Shown here: in pieces, positions 1 to 6,048 of the stretch | Layout of the letters: each line of letters starts with the position of its first letter | Position numbering within the stretch: position 1 is the stretch's first letter | Source: Acidobacteriota bacterium | GTDB lineage: Bacteria; Acidobacteriota; Thermoanaerobaculia; Multivoradales; JAHEKO01 | Direction: 5' to 3' | Length of the DNA: 9,166 nt | Assembly (NCBI GenBank): GCA_029863825.1 | Contig: JAOTUP010000045.1 | Span: 1 to 9,166, forward strand | The notes under the pieces: model-generated | What the model was told of the DNA's origin: nothing | The model's input: only the letters and a program-made list of their open reading frames with translations | Database searches by the model: none | Made by a program: the position numbers and the translations under genes

Positions 1-274
1 CCACTGCGACGCCAATTCACGTCGCCTGCAGTCCGAGAGGTTGGGGGCCGCAACAGCGACGGGAGCGGACACCCTGGTGACGGCGTGCCCGAAGTGCCTC
101 ATTCACTTTCGCTGCGCCCAGAACGAAGACCGGCGGCGGAACCGGGACGTGGCCCCGATCGAGGTGCAAGATCTGACCGTGCTCGCTGACGCCATGCTGG
201 ATCGCACCGAGTCCCCTGATTCCGACACCATCAACTCGAGAAGTCCGGAGCGACAGACAGGAGAATCGCGATGA
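1..274 (+). CDS. 3' end of a CCG-domain (Fe-S) protein, HdrB/HdrD/GlpC-like (5'-truncated)
   Basis: Only the C-terminal ~90 residues are present, read in the frame starting at base 2. The fragment opens with H-C-D-A-N-S and continues with T-A-C-P-K-C-L-I-H-F-R-C. This is the second half of a cysteine-rich CCG domain, as found in heterodisulfide reductase HdrB/HdrD, GlpC and related (Fe-S)-binding proteins, where such cysteines bind a non-canonical [4Fe-4S] cluster that handles disulfides or quinones. The tail after about residue 55 is polar and unconserved in appearance. The TGA stop (272-274) overlaps the ATG of hdrA (271-273), so the two are probably translationally coupled and the proteins work together. 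The fragment is too short to choose between HdrB, HdrD and a DsrK/GlpC-type paralogue; the missing N-terminus would show whether ferredoxin CxxCxxC motifs (HdrC part) are fused. Confidence 0.8.
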   Translation, partial: HCDANSRRLQSERLGAATATGADTLVTACPKCLIHFRCAQNEDRRRNRDVAPIEVQDLTVLADAMLDRTESPDSDTINSRSPERQTGESR

Positions 275-2745
275 GCGACGAAACCCTTCGCATCGGTGTG
301 TTTGTCTGCGACTGTGGCCACAACATCGCCGGCATCGTCGATACAGAGGAAGTGGCGCGGTGTGCGGCGGAGCTCCCCGATGTCGTGACAGTCGTCAAGA
401 ACCGCTACACCTGCGCAGATCCCGGCCAGAACGAGATAAAGAAGGCCATCGCCGAGCACCGGCTGAATCGCGTGGTGATCGCTTCCTGCACGCCCAAGAT
501 CCACGAACCCACATTTCGCAACTGTGTCGCGGAGGCCGGCCTCAATCCCTACCTCATGGAGATGGCGAACATCCGTGAGCACTGTAGCTGGGTGCACATG
601 AAGGACCGGGAGGGGGCGACAGCCAAGGCGAAGGACCTGGTCAGCAGCGCCGTCGGCCGAGCCCGCCGCCTCGAGCCCCAGGACGAGAAAGTCTTTCCGG
701 TCACCAACGCGGCGCTGGTGATCGGTGGTGGAGTCGCCGGCATCGAAGCGGCATTGGAGTTGGCAGACGGAGGCCACCAGGTCTATCTGGTTGAAAAGGG
801 GCCGTCCATCGGCGGGATCATGTCGGCACTCGACAAGACCTTCCCGACGATGGACTGCTCAATATGAATACTCGGCCCTAAAATGATGGATGCCGGTCGG
901 CATCCCCGCATACAGCTACTGGTCAACTCCGAGGTCGAGGACATCACCGGATTCGTCGGCAACTATCGGGCCGCGGTGCGTCAGCACGCCCAGTACGTGG
1001 ACGCCAGCGAGTGCACGTCCTGCGGGGACTGCGGCGACGTGTGCCCGGTCGTCGTGCCCGACGAATACCAGCAGGGATTCTCCTCCCGCAGGGCCATCTA
1101 TCTGCCGTTTCCACAAGCGGTCCCGGCGTCTTACTATCTCGACGCCGACAACTGTCTCGGCTTCAATCCCATCGCCTGCGGCAAGTGCTTCGAGGCGTGC
1201 GAGAAGAAATGCATCGACTTCGACGTCAGGGATGAAGTCCTCGACCTCGAAGTGGGCGCGGTCATCGTCGCCACCGGGATGGAGCCCTATGATCCCCGAC
1301 CCTACGACGAGTACGGCTATACACGCTTCGAGAACGTCATCACGTCGATGGAGTTCGAACGGCTGATCTGCGCCGGTGGTCCCACCGCGGGCGAGCTGAA
1401 ACGGCCGACGGACGGCGCGATCCCCCAGCGCATCGGTTTTATCCAGTGCGTCGGGTCCCGTTCTCCCAACCGCGGCGTACCGTACTGCTCCAACATCTGC
1501 TGCATGAACACCGTCAAGCAGACGCTGCAGATCGCCGAGCATTATCCCGAGAGCCAGCAGAAGGTCTTCTACATCGACATCCGCGCCTTCGGAAAAGGCT
1601 TCGAGGACATGTACAGGCGAAGCCGCGAGGAGGGTGTCGACTACGTCCGCGGCCTCCCGGGCAGCGTCGAGGAAGATCCGCAGACTCGCGATCTCGTCAT
1701 CCACGTCGAGAACACTCTCACCGGCAAACGAGAGGAGCATCGGCTCGACATGCTAGTGCTGGCCACCGGTCTGGTCCCGCGCAAGCTCAACGGGAGCGGC
1801 ACGCGATCCGTCGATGAGATCCTGAGCCTCTCTCACACCTCCGACGGCTTCCTGATGGAAGCCCATCCGAAGCTCAAGCCGGTGGACGCCCCAACGCGAG
1901 GCGTCTACTTCGCCGGTTGTGCCGAAGCGCCCAAGGATGTCAAGGACAGCGTCACCCAGGCAGGTGCAGCCGCCTCCCGCGCCGGCAATCTGCTGGGAGC
2001 CGGACAGGTCCGGATCGAGGCAATCACCGCCAGGCTGGTCGAAGATCTCTGTGCGCAGTGCAAGATCTGCGCGAACGTCTGCCCGTTCAACGCGGTCGTC
2101 GAGGCCAACAAGAAGCAGAGCATCTATCCCGACTTCATCGAGGCGGCTTGCGCCGGGTGCGGTACCTGTGCCGCAGAGTGCCCGTTCGACGCCATTGTCA
2201 TGCGGCACTTCGAAGACGCCCAGATCACGGCTCAGATCGATGCCATTCTCGCCGACGACGCGATGAGCAAGATCGTCGCGTTCGCCTGCAACTGGTGCTC
2301 GTACGCCGGCGGCGACACCGCCGGAACATCACGTCTGCAGTATCCACCGGCAATCCGTCTCATTCGCACCATGTGCAGCGGGCGCGTAGACCAGAAATTC
2401 ATCTGGCATGCCTTCGAACAGGGAGCGCCGATGGTCCTCGTCTCCGGATGCCACTTCTCCGACTGCCACTACATCGATGCGGTCACCTGGACACAGCGGC
2501 GAGTCGAAAAGGTCTGGACGCAAATGGAGAAGCTCGGCATCAGGCCGGAGCGATTGCAGCTCGAGTGGATCAGTGCCGCAGAGGGTCAGAAGTTCGCGCG
2601 CGTCATGCGAGAGCTGGACATCATGCTTCGCAGTATCAGTGAACAAGAGGTGGCCGAGACAGTCGAGATCCTGAAGAAAAAACGACCTGGCGCACCGAAG
2701 ATTGTGGCGCCGACGGCACAGCCGCTCGCTTCGGCCCCGGCCTGA
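271..2745 (+). CDS. hdrA: Selenocysteine-containing HdrA-MvhD fusion (electron-bifurcating heterodisulfide reductase subunit A)
   Basis: One 824-residue gene is inferred by reading TGA 865-867 as selenocysteine 199. HdrA is the FAD- and Fe-S-containing subunit that splits electron pairs between a high- and a low-potential acceptor, in the cytoplasm. Visible in order: an N-terminal domain (residues 1-145) beginning I-G-V-F-V-C-D-C-G; an FAD-binding GGGVAG at 152-157; D-C-S-I-Sec-I-L-G-P-K-M at 196-205; an inserted ferredoxin domain with C248/C251/C254/C258 and C295/C303/C306/C310/C314; C393, C406, C410 and C411, whose 13-4-1 spacing matches the unusual HdrA cluster; two C-terminal [4Fe-4S] motifs (C594/C597/C600/C604 and C627/C630/C633/C637); then an MvhD/FlpD-type [2Fe-2S] domain (C673, C676, C702, C727, C732). 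An AGGAGA at 259-264 sits 6 nt before the ATG. Free-standing HdrA is about 650 residues, so the MvhD part accounts for the excess. The ATG at 883 is internal. The family and fusion are clear; the recoding is an inference with strong support. Confidence 0.9.
865..905 (+). promoter_or_regulatory. Sec UGA codon and bacterial SECIS hairpin within hdrA
   Basis: The in-frame TGA (865-867) is followed by a perfect inverted repeat: GGATGCC (888-894), loop GGTC (895-898), GGCATCC (899-905). This is a 7-bp stem closed by a 4-nt loop starting with G. Bases 883-885 (ATG) can pair with 909-911 (CAT) as a short lower helix across an internal loop. The gap from the UGA to the loop is 27 nt, inside the range known for bacterial SECIS elements, and the GGUC loop is the same as that of the E. 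coli fdhF SECIS as I recall it. A U (891) lies three base pairs below the loop, where fdhF has its bulged U, but here it is paired with A902. Such an element would recruit SelB-Sec-tRNA so that the UGA is read as selenocysteine. Confidence 0.87.
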
Positions 2746-2767
2746 GAAGGAAACGAGAGAGCTCATC

Positions 2768-2956
2768 GTGAGTGAAGTGAAGACGCATTATTGCCTACGC
2801 TGCCAGCACAGGTTCGAGGCGGCGCATGATCCGAAGAAGGTCGCCGAGAAGAGCTGTCCCGCCTGCGGCAGCAACAGTGTGCGACTTGAGACCCCGGCGG
2901 CACTGGCGGGCCGGGACAACGTCAGACAGGCAACGCTGGATGGAGGCACGAGATGA
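2768..2956 (+). CDS. Small zinc-ribbon protein of unknown function in the hdr operon
   Basis: This is a 62-residue protein. It begins near Y-C-L-R-C and carries C-P-A-C-G about 25 residues later, so it has two CxxC knuckles in the arrangement of a rubredoxin-like or FmdB-like zinc ribbon. Such modules bind Zn or Fe structurally; no catalytic motif is visible. I chose the GTG at 2768 because a purine-rich GAGAGAG (2755-2761) precedes it by 6 nt and it leaves 22 nt after the hdrA stop. An earlier in-frame ATG at 2702 would overlap the hdrA 3' end and add an Arg-rich, non-conserved-looking stretch. Its TGA (2954-2956) overlaps the ATG of the hemerythrin-like gene. The context suggests an accessory role for the Hdr complex or for metal handling, but this is only inferred. 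Confidence 0.72.
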   Translation: MSEVKTHYCLRCQHRFEAAHDPKKVAEKSCPACGSNSVRLETPAALAGRDNVRQATLDGGTR

Positions 2957-3438
2957 TCGAGACGAGAGCAAGAAGACGAAGTGAAGTGTGGATGAAACAG
3001 GTCTTGGACGAACATCGTCAACTTCGTCTGATGATCGCCGAACTGAGGGAGTTCCTCAGGGAGCCGCGGCCCGCTCCAGGTGCGAAGGGCGCGCACACGT
3101 GGAGCTCAGGTCTCGCTCAGTGGCTGGTCAAGCTGCACGACGGTCTCTTTCGCCACTTTCGATACGAGGAAGAGAGCGGCATGGCCGAAGACATCACGTT
3201 GCGGCATCCTCGCCGCTCCTCGGAGATCGAGAGGCTGATTGGCGAGCACCCGCAGATGCTTGCCGAGATCAAGATGCTGATGACCGAGGCTCTCGACTAT
3301 TCCGAAGGCCACCTGCTCGACGATCCGGCACTCAGAACGCGCCTCGAGGCGGTCCTCGACACGCTGGACGCGCACGAGCGAGCCGAAACCGCCCTCGTGC
3401 AACGAGCTGAGCTGCAGGAGGTCGGCGTCGGAGACTAA
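2953..3438 (+). CDS. Hemerythrin-like (HHE domain) protein
   Basis: This is a 161-residue, all-helical-looking protein with the ligand pattern of a hemerythrin-like four-helix bundle: H21 (D-E-H-R-Q-L) in helix A, H68xxxE72 (R-H-F-R-Y-E-E) in helix B, H99 (G-E-H-P-Q-M) in helix C and H141xxxE145 (A-H-E-R-A-E) in helix D. Proteins of this family bind a di-iron centre and sense, store or scavenge O2 or NO, or help Fe-S repair. A GGAGG (2942-2946) lies 6 nt before the ATG, and the ATG overlaps the stop of the zinc-ribbon gene. An alternative start at Met14 (2992) would still keep H21. No signal peptide is visible, so it is probably cytoplasmic. Next to an oxygen-sensitive selenoprotein, a role in O2 protection or sensing is reasonable but not shown. 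The His/Glu spacing is not textbook in helix C, so the binding mode is uncertain. Confidence 0.82.
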   Translation: MIETRARRRSEVWMKQVLDEHRQLRLMIAELREFLREPRPAPGAKGAHTWSSGLAQWLVKLHDGLFRHFRYEEESGMAEDITLRHPRRSSEIERLIGEHPQMLAEIKMLMTEALDYSEGHLLDDPALRTRLEAVLDTLDAHERAETALVQRAELQEVGVGD

Positions 3439-3475
3439 GTCGAATGGTGTGAGAGCGTGAGGAGGAGAGAGCACA

Positions 3476-3616
3476 ATGAGAGTGCAGCGCCCTCCGGTGA
3501 AGCGGCCGGACGCCTCCATCGGCCGTGGAGCTTCGGACGTCCCGCTCTGTAGCCTTCTTCTCTCTGCCGGCCAAGAAGACGCCGTGGCATGGACTGCAAC
3601 CGGGAAACTCCGGTGA
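3476..3616 (+). CDS. Possible 46-residue small protein or leader peptide
   Basis: An ATG at 3476 is preceded by AGGAGG (3460-3465) within a longer purine run, at a spacing of 10 nt, which is one of the best Shine-Dalgarno matches in the window. The frame stays open for 46 codons to a TGA at 3614-3616, 20 nt before the ABC ATPase start. The product is basic at the N-terminus (M-R-V-Q-R-P-P-V-K-R-P) and contains one short apolar run (C-S-L-L-L-S-A), with no recognisable domain. It lies 37 bp after the hemerythrin stop and could be the last gene of the hdr operon, a leader for the ABC operon, or chance. Third codon positions are GC-rich, but so is all DNA here. I do not recognise it. Confidence 0.32.
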   Translation: MRVQRPPVKRPDASIGRGASDVPLCSLLLSAGQEDAVAWTATGKLR

Positions 3617-3622
3617 TTCCAG

Positions 3623-3635
3623 TACACTCCCTCGG
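3623..3635 (+). promoter_or_regulatory. Candidate -10 element giving a leaderless ABC ATPase mRNA
   Basis: TACACT (3623-3628) matches the TAnAnT core of a sigma-70 type -10 box. It ends 7 nt before the ATG at 3636, which would place the transcription start on or next to the start codon. The absence of a Shine-Dalgarno sequence before this ATG agrees with a leaderless transcript. No convincing -35 hexamer is seen at the usual distance (3599-3605 is GC-rich), so support is modest. Confidence 0.35.
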
Positions 3636-4565
3636 ATGACACCGGTCCTGTCCGTCGCGGAAGCGCACAAGCGCTTCGGCGACACCCTCGCCCTCGACGG
3701 CGCCGAACTGCAACTGGGCGCCGGCGAGTGGCTGGCTCTGCTGGGCCCGAACGGAGCCGGAAAGACGACGCTCGTGCGAGCCGTGGCCGGTCGAGTGCGT
3801 CTCGATTCCGGACGAATGACCCTTCTCGGTCGCTCTCTGAATGACGATTCTGCGCACGGCAACGAGCGCGACCAGCTCGGAGTCGTTCCTCAGGACATTG
3901 CCCTGTATCCCCAACTCACCGCCGCTGAGAACCTACGCGCTTGGGGTCGGCTACACGGCGTTCCGTCCGCAGCGATCGGCGAGCGAGTTCGCTGGGCCCT
4001 CGACTGGACAGGCCTGGAGAGCCGAGCCAAGGAGCCAGTGAAACGCTTTTCCGGCGGCATGAAGCGGCGGCTCAATATCGCGTGCGGCGTGCTTCATCGC
4101 CCCGAGATCGTGCTCCTCGACGAGCCGACGGTGGGTGTCGACCCACAGAGCCGCGAGCGAATCTGGGAGATGCTCGAGGACATCCGTGGTGATGGCGCCT
4201 CATTGCTCCTGACCACGCACCAGCTCGACGAAGCACAGCAGGTCTGCGACCGTATCGTCATCATCGATCATGGACGAGTTATCGCCGCCGGGACCTTCGA
4301 AGAGCTCCTGCGCCAGACCATCGGTGCCGAGCGCCGCATCACCGTCTCCCTCGACGCTCAGCCGCCCCGAGAGTTTGCAGGCGAGCGCTGGCAGATCGCC
4401 GACGACGAAACGCTCGAATGCAGAGTCGCGGACATCGCCGTCGAGCTCCCGTCGCTACTCTCGGAGCTCAGTGCCGCCGGCGCGAGAGTCGCCGATCTGC
4501 ACGTCGATGCGCCGACCCTGCAGGCCGTCTTCATTCATCTCACGGGTCGGGAGCTTCGCGAATGA
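3636..4565 (+). CDS. ABC-2 type exporter, ATP-binding subunit
   Basis: This is a 309-residue nucleotide-binding subunit that would power export of an unknown substrate through the permease encoded next to it. Motifs: Walker A G-P-N-G-A-G-K-T-T at 37-45, Q-loop V-V-P-Q with Q86, signature F-S-G-G-M at 138-142, Walker B I-V-L-L-D-E at 158-163, a D-loop around G-V-D-P-Q-S, and the H-loop His195 in L-T-T-H-Q-L-D-E-A. The ~80 residues after about residue 225 form the C-terminal extension usual in the CcmA/NodI/DrrA-type (ABCA-like) ATPases. The ATG at 3636 is preferred because sequence upstream in the same frame (from 3525) has no similarity to an ABC N-terminus and overlaps a candidate promoter. 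Its TGA overlaps the permease ATG. All catalytic residues are intact, so it should be functional; the substrate cannot be told from sequence. Confidence 0.93.
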   Translation: MTPVLSVAEAHKRFGDTLALDGAELQLGAGEWLALLGPNGAGKTTLVRAVAGRVRLDSGRMTLLGRSLNDDSAHGNERDQLGVVPQDIALYPQLTAAENLRAWGRLHGVPSAAIGERVRWALDWTGLESRAKEPVKRFSGGMKRRLNIACGVLHRPEIVLLDEPTVGVDPQSRERIWEMLEDIRGDGASLLLTTHQLDEAQQVCDRIVIIDHGRVIAAGTFEELLRQTIGAERRITVSLDAQPPREFAGERWQIADDETLECRVADIAVELPSLLSELSAAGARVADLHVDAPTLQAVFIHLTGRELRE

Positions 4566-5911
4566 TCAGAACGCTCCTCGCAATCAACTGGCTCAACCTG
4601 AAGCGGGATCGGGTCGCGCTCGGTCTGACCTTCGTTCTGCCACTGGTTTTCTTCTCGATCTTCGCGGTCATATTCGGCGGCATGGGCAGCGGCAGCATTG
4701 CTGCAGGGTCGATGAAGGTCATCGGCGTCGATCTCGATCACACTGACGTGAGCCGCAAGTTCATCGACGCTCTCGACGGGCAGGACGCGATCGACATCGT
4801 GACCGCCCCCGAACCCACCGAAAACGAGCCGGAGCCAGAGCCCTTCAGCCGCGACTCCGCCCTGCTCGCCGTTCGCACCGGCGATCGCAGCGTGGCGGTC
4901 GTCGTGCCCGAGGGTTTCGCCGCCAGCTTCGGCAACTTCGGCGGCGACACGGCGAAGGTCGAGCTCATCCACGACCCGGCCAATCCACTGGTCCAGCACA
5001 TCGTCTCGGGACTCATCCAGGCTTCGGCGATGACCGCCGCACCCGACATCCTGCTGGATGGCGGCCTCGAGCACCTGGAGACTTTCGGCGGCGCGCTGAC
5101 GCCCCAGCAAGAACAGGTCGTCGATACTTTCAAGGAGATGTTGAAGACCGGTGAGAGCTCCTCGGCGGCCGGCGAGCCCGGAGCCGCAGCTACTGCGGAG
5201 AGCGGCTCGGCGTTCGCCGGTCTGGTCGAGATCGAGGCTGTCAGCGCTATGGAAGCCGAGGAAGACTCGGCCGGCGGCGGCCCGTCCATCGTCTCTTACT
5301 ACGCTGCCGGCATCGGTGTGATGTTTCTCCTCTTCTCGATGGCCGCGGCAGGCGCCGCGCTTCTCGAAGAAGAGGAAAGCGGCACTCTCGAGCGGCTCCT
5401 GTCATCACGTGTCGGGATGCAGACTCTGCTCGCCGGCAACTGGCTCTTCTACAGTGCCGTCGGCTTCGCGCAGCTTGCCGTCATGTTCACCTGGGGCGCG
5501 CTCGTCTTTGACCTCGATCTGTTCACGCCTAAGCATCTGGCCGGCTTCGCGGCGATGAGCCTCGTCACTGCGGTCGCGGCTGCCGCCTTCGGCATCATGC
5601 TGGCGGCAATATGCAAGAGCCGCGCACAGCTCAACGGCATCTCGACAGTGGTCATCCTGGTGATGTCGGCTCTGGGCGGCAGCATGGTGCCGCGATTCGC
5701 GATGCCGGAGTTCATGAACACGACAGCGCTCTTCACCTTCAACGGCTGGGCGCTGGATGGCTACCTCAAGGTCTTCTGGTACGGCGATCCAGCAGCGACC
5801 CTGCTCGCGTCCCTCCTCTCCCTCGTGCCCCAGCTCGCCGTTCTCGCCGGCATGACGATCGTCTTTCTCGTCATCGCCAGAGTGCTCGCCAGACGCTGGG
5901 AAGCAGTCTAA
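4562..5911 (+). CDS. ABC-2 type exporter, membrane permease subunit
   Basis: This is a 449-residue inner-membrane protein in the ABC-2 permease class (YhfX/LinQ/NatB-like layout). One transmembrane helix lies at about residues 19-40 (A-L-G-L-T-F-V-L-P-L-V-F-F-S-I-F). A soluble domain of roughly 200 residues follows, on the outside in this class. From about residue 243 there are five to six further hydrophobic segments, ending just before the basic C-terminus R-V-L-A-R-R-W. The E-E-E-E-S-G-T-L-E-R-L-L motif after the second helix is the cytoplasmic coupling segment typical of the family. The external domain contains a Glu/Pro-rich stretch near residues 82-97 and an Ala/Ser/Gly/Glu low-complexity linker near residues 195-220. 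A GGGAG (4549-4553) lies 8 nt before the ATG, which overlaps the ATPase stop. The substrate (drug, lipid, ion or other) is unknown. Confidence 0.9.
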   Translation: MIRTLLAINWLNLKRDRVALGLTFVLPLVFFSIFAVIFGGMGSGSIAAGSMKVIGVDLDHTDVSRKFIDALDGQDAIDIVTAPEPTENEPEPEPFSRDSALLAVRTGDRSVAVVVPEGFAASFGNFGGDTAKVELIHDPANPLVQHIVSGLIQASAMTAAPDILLDGGLEHLETFGGALTPQQEQVVDTFKEMLKTGESSSAAGEPGAAATAESGSAFAGLVEIEAVSAMEAEEDSAGGGPSIVSYYAAGIGVMFLLFSMAAAGAALLEEEESGTLERLLSSRVGMQTLLAGNWLFYSAVGFAQLAVMFTWGALVFDLDLFTPKHLAGFAAMSLVTAVAAAAFGIMLAAICKSRAQLNGISTVVILVMSALGGSMVPRFAMPEFMNTTALFTFNGWALDGYLKVFWYGDPAATLLASLLSLVPQLAVLAGMTIVFLVIARVLARRWEAV

Positions 5912-5960
5912 GGCAGCAGCCCGACGCCGCCTCGCCTTCGTGGTCCTGTGTTCGCCGCAT

Positions 5961-5978
5961 GGGACCGATGACGGTCCC
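5961..5978. terminator. Hairpin in the convergent gap, possible bidirectional terminator
   Basis: GGGACCG (5961-5967), loop ATGA, CGGTCCC (5972-5978) forms a perfect 7-bp GC-rich stem. It stands 49 bp after the permease stop and 70 bp beyond the stop of the convergent - strand gene. A pyrimidine run CTTCCC follows on the + strand, but there is no T-tract on either side, so it would be a weak intrinsic terminator or an RNA 3'-end stabiliser. The rest of the gap (5912-6048) shows no gene. Confidence 0.45.
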
Positions 5979-6048
5979 CTTCCCGTAGAATCACTGCAGG
6001 GACTTCAGCAGCTCGGGGCAGCCCGTCCAAGTCGAAGGAGCCCCGCCC

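Larger units (their letters stand above)
3439..3635 (+). other. Intergenic region between the hemerythrin gene and the ABC exporter
   Basis: Apart from the possible small ORF, this stretch holds three short inverted repeats: CGGCCG at 3503-3508 with CGGCCG at 3520-3525; CTTCTT at 3554-3559 with AAGAAG at 3573-3578; and ACCGG at 3599-3603 with CCGGT at 3610-3614. None is followed by a T-tract, so no intrinsic terminator of the classic kind is visible and the hdr operon may read through into the exporter genes. Confidence 0.4.

Noticed and set aside
103..777. Long antisense ORF opposite hdrA, and a similar one at 916-1740 (-)
   Set aside because: These are products of high GC with few stops on the opposite strand; no recognisable domain, and the sense strand has clear Fe-S and FAD motifs.
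865..867. TGA as a true stop, with hdrA a pseudogene or two separate genes (second starting at ATG 883)
   Set aside because: The frame continues without shift into conserved HdrA sequence, all downstream cofactor motifs are intact, the UGA sits at a Cys-type position and a SECIS-like hairpin follows. The ATG at 883 has no Shine-Dalgarno and would cut off the FAD-binding half.
3525..3635. N-terminal extension of the ABC ATPase starting at ATG 3525
   Set aside because: The extra 37 residues do not look like an ABC N-terminus, and the normal domain start follows the ATG at 3636.
5986..5991. TAGAAT on the + strand as a promoter
   Set aside because: It is a good -10 match, but it has no -35 and leads only into the 3' end of the convergent gene; no + strand gene follows it.
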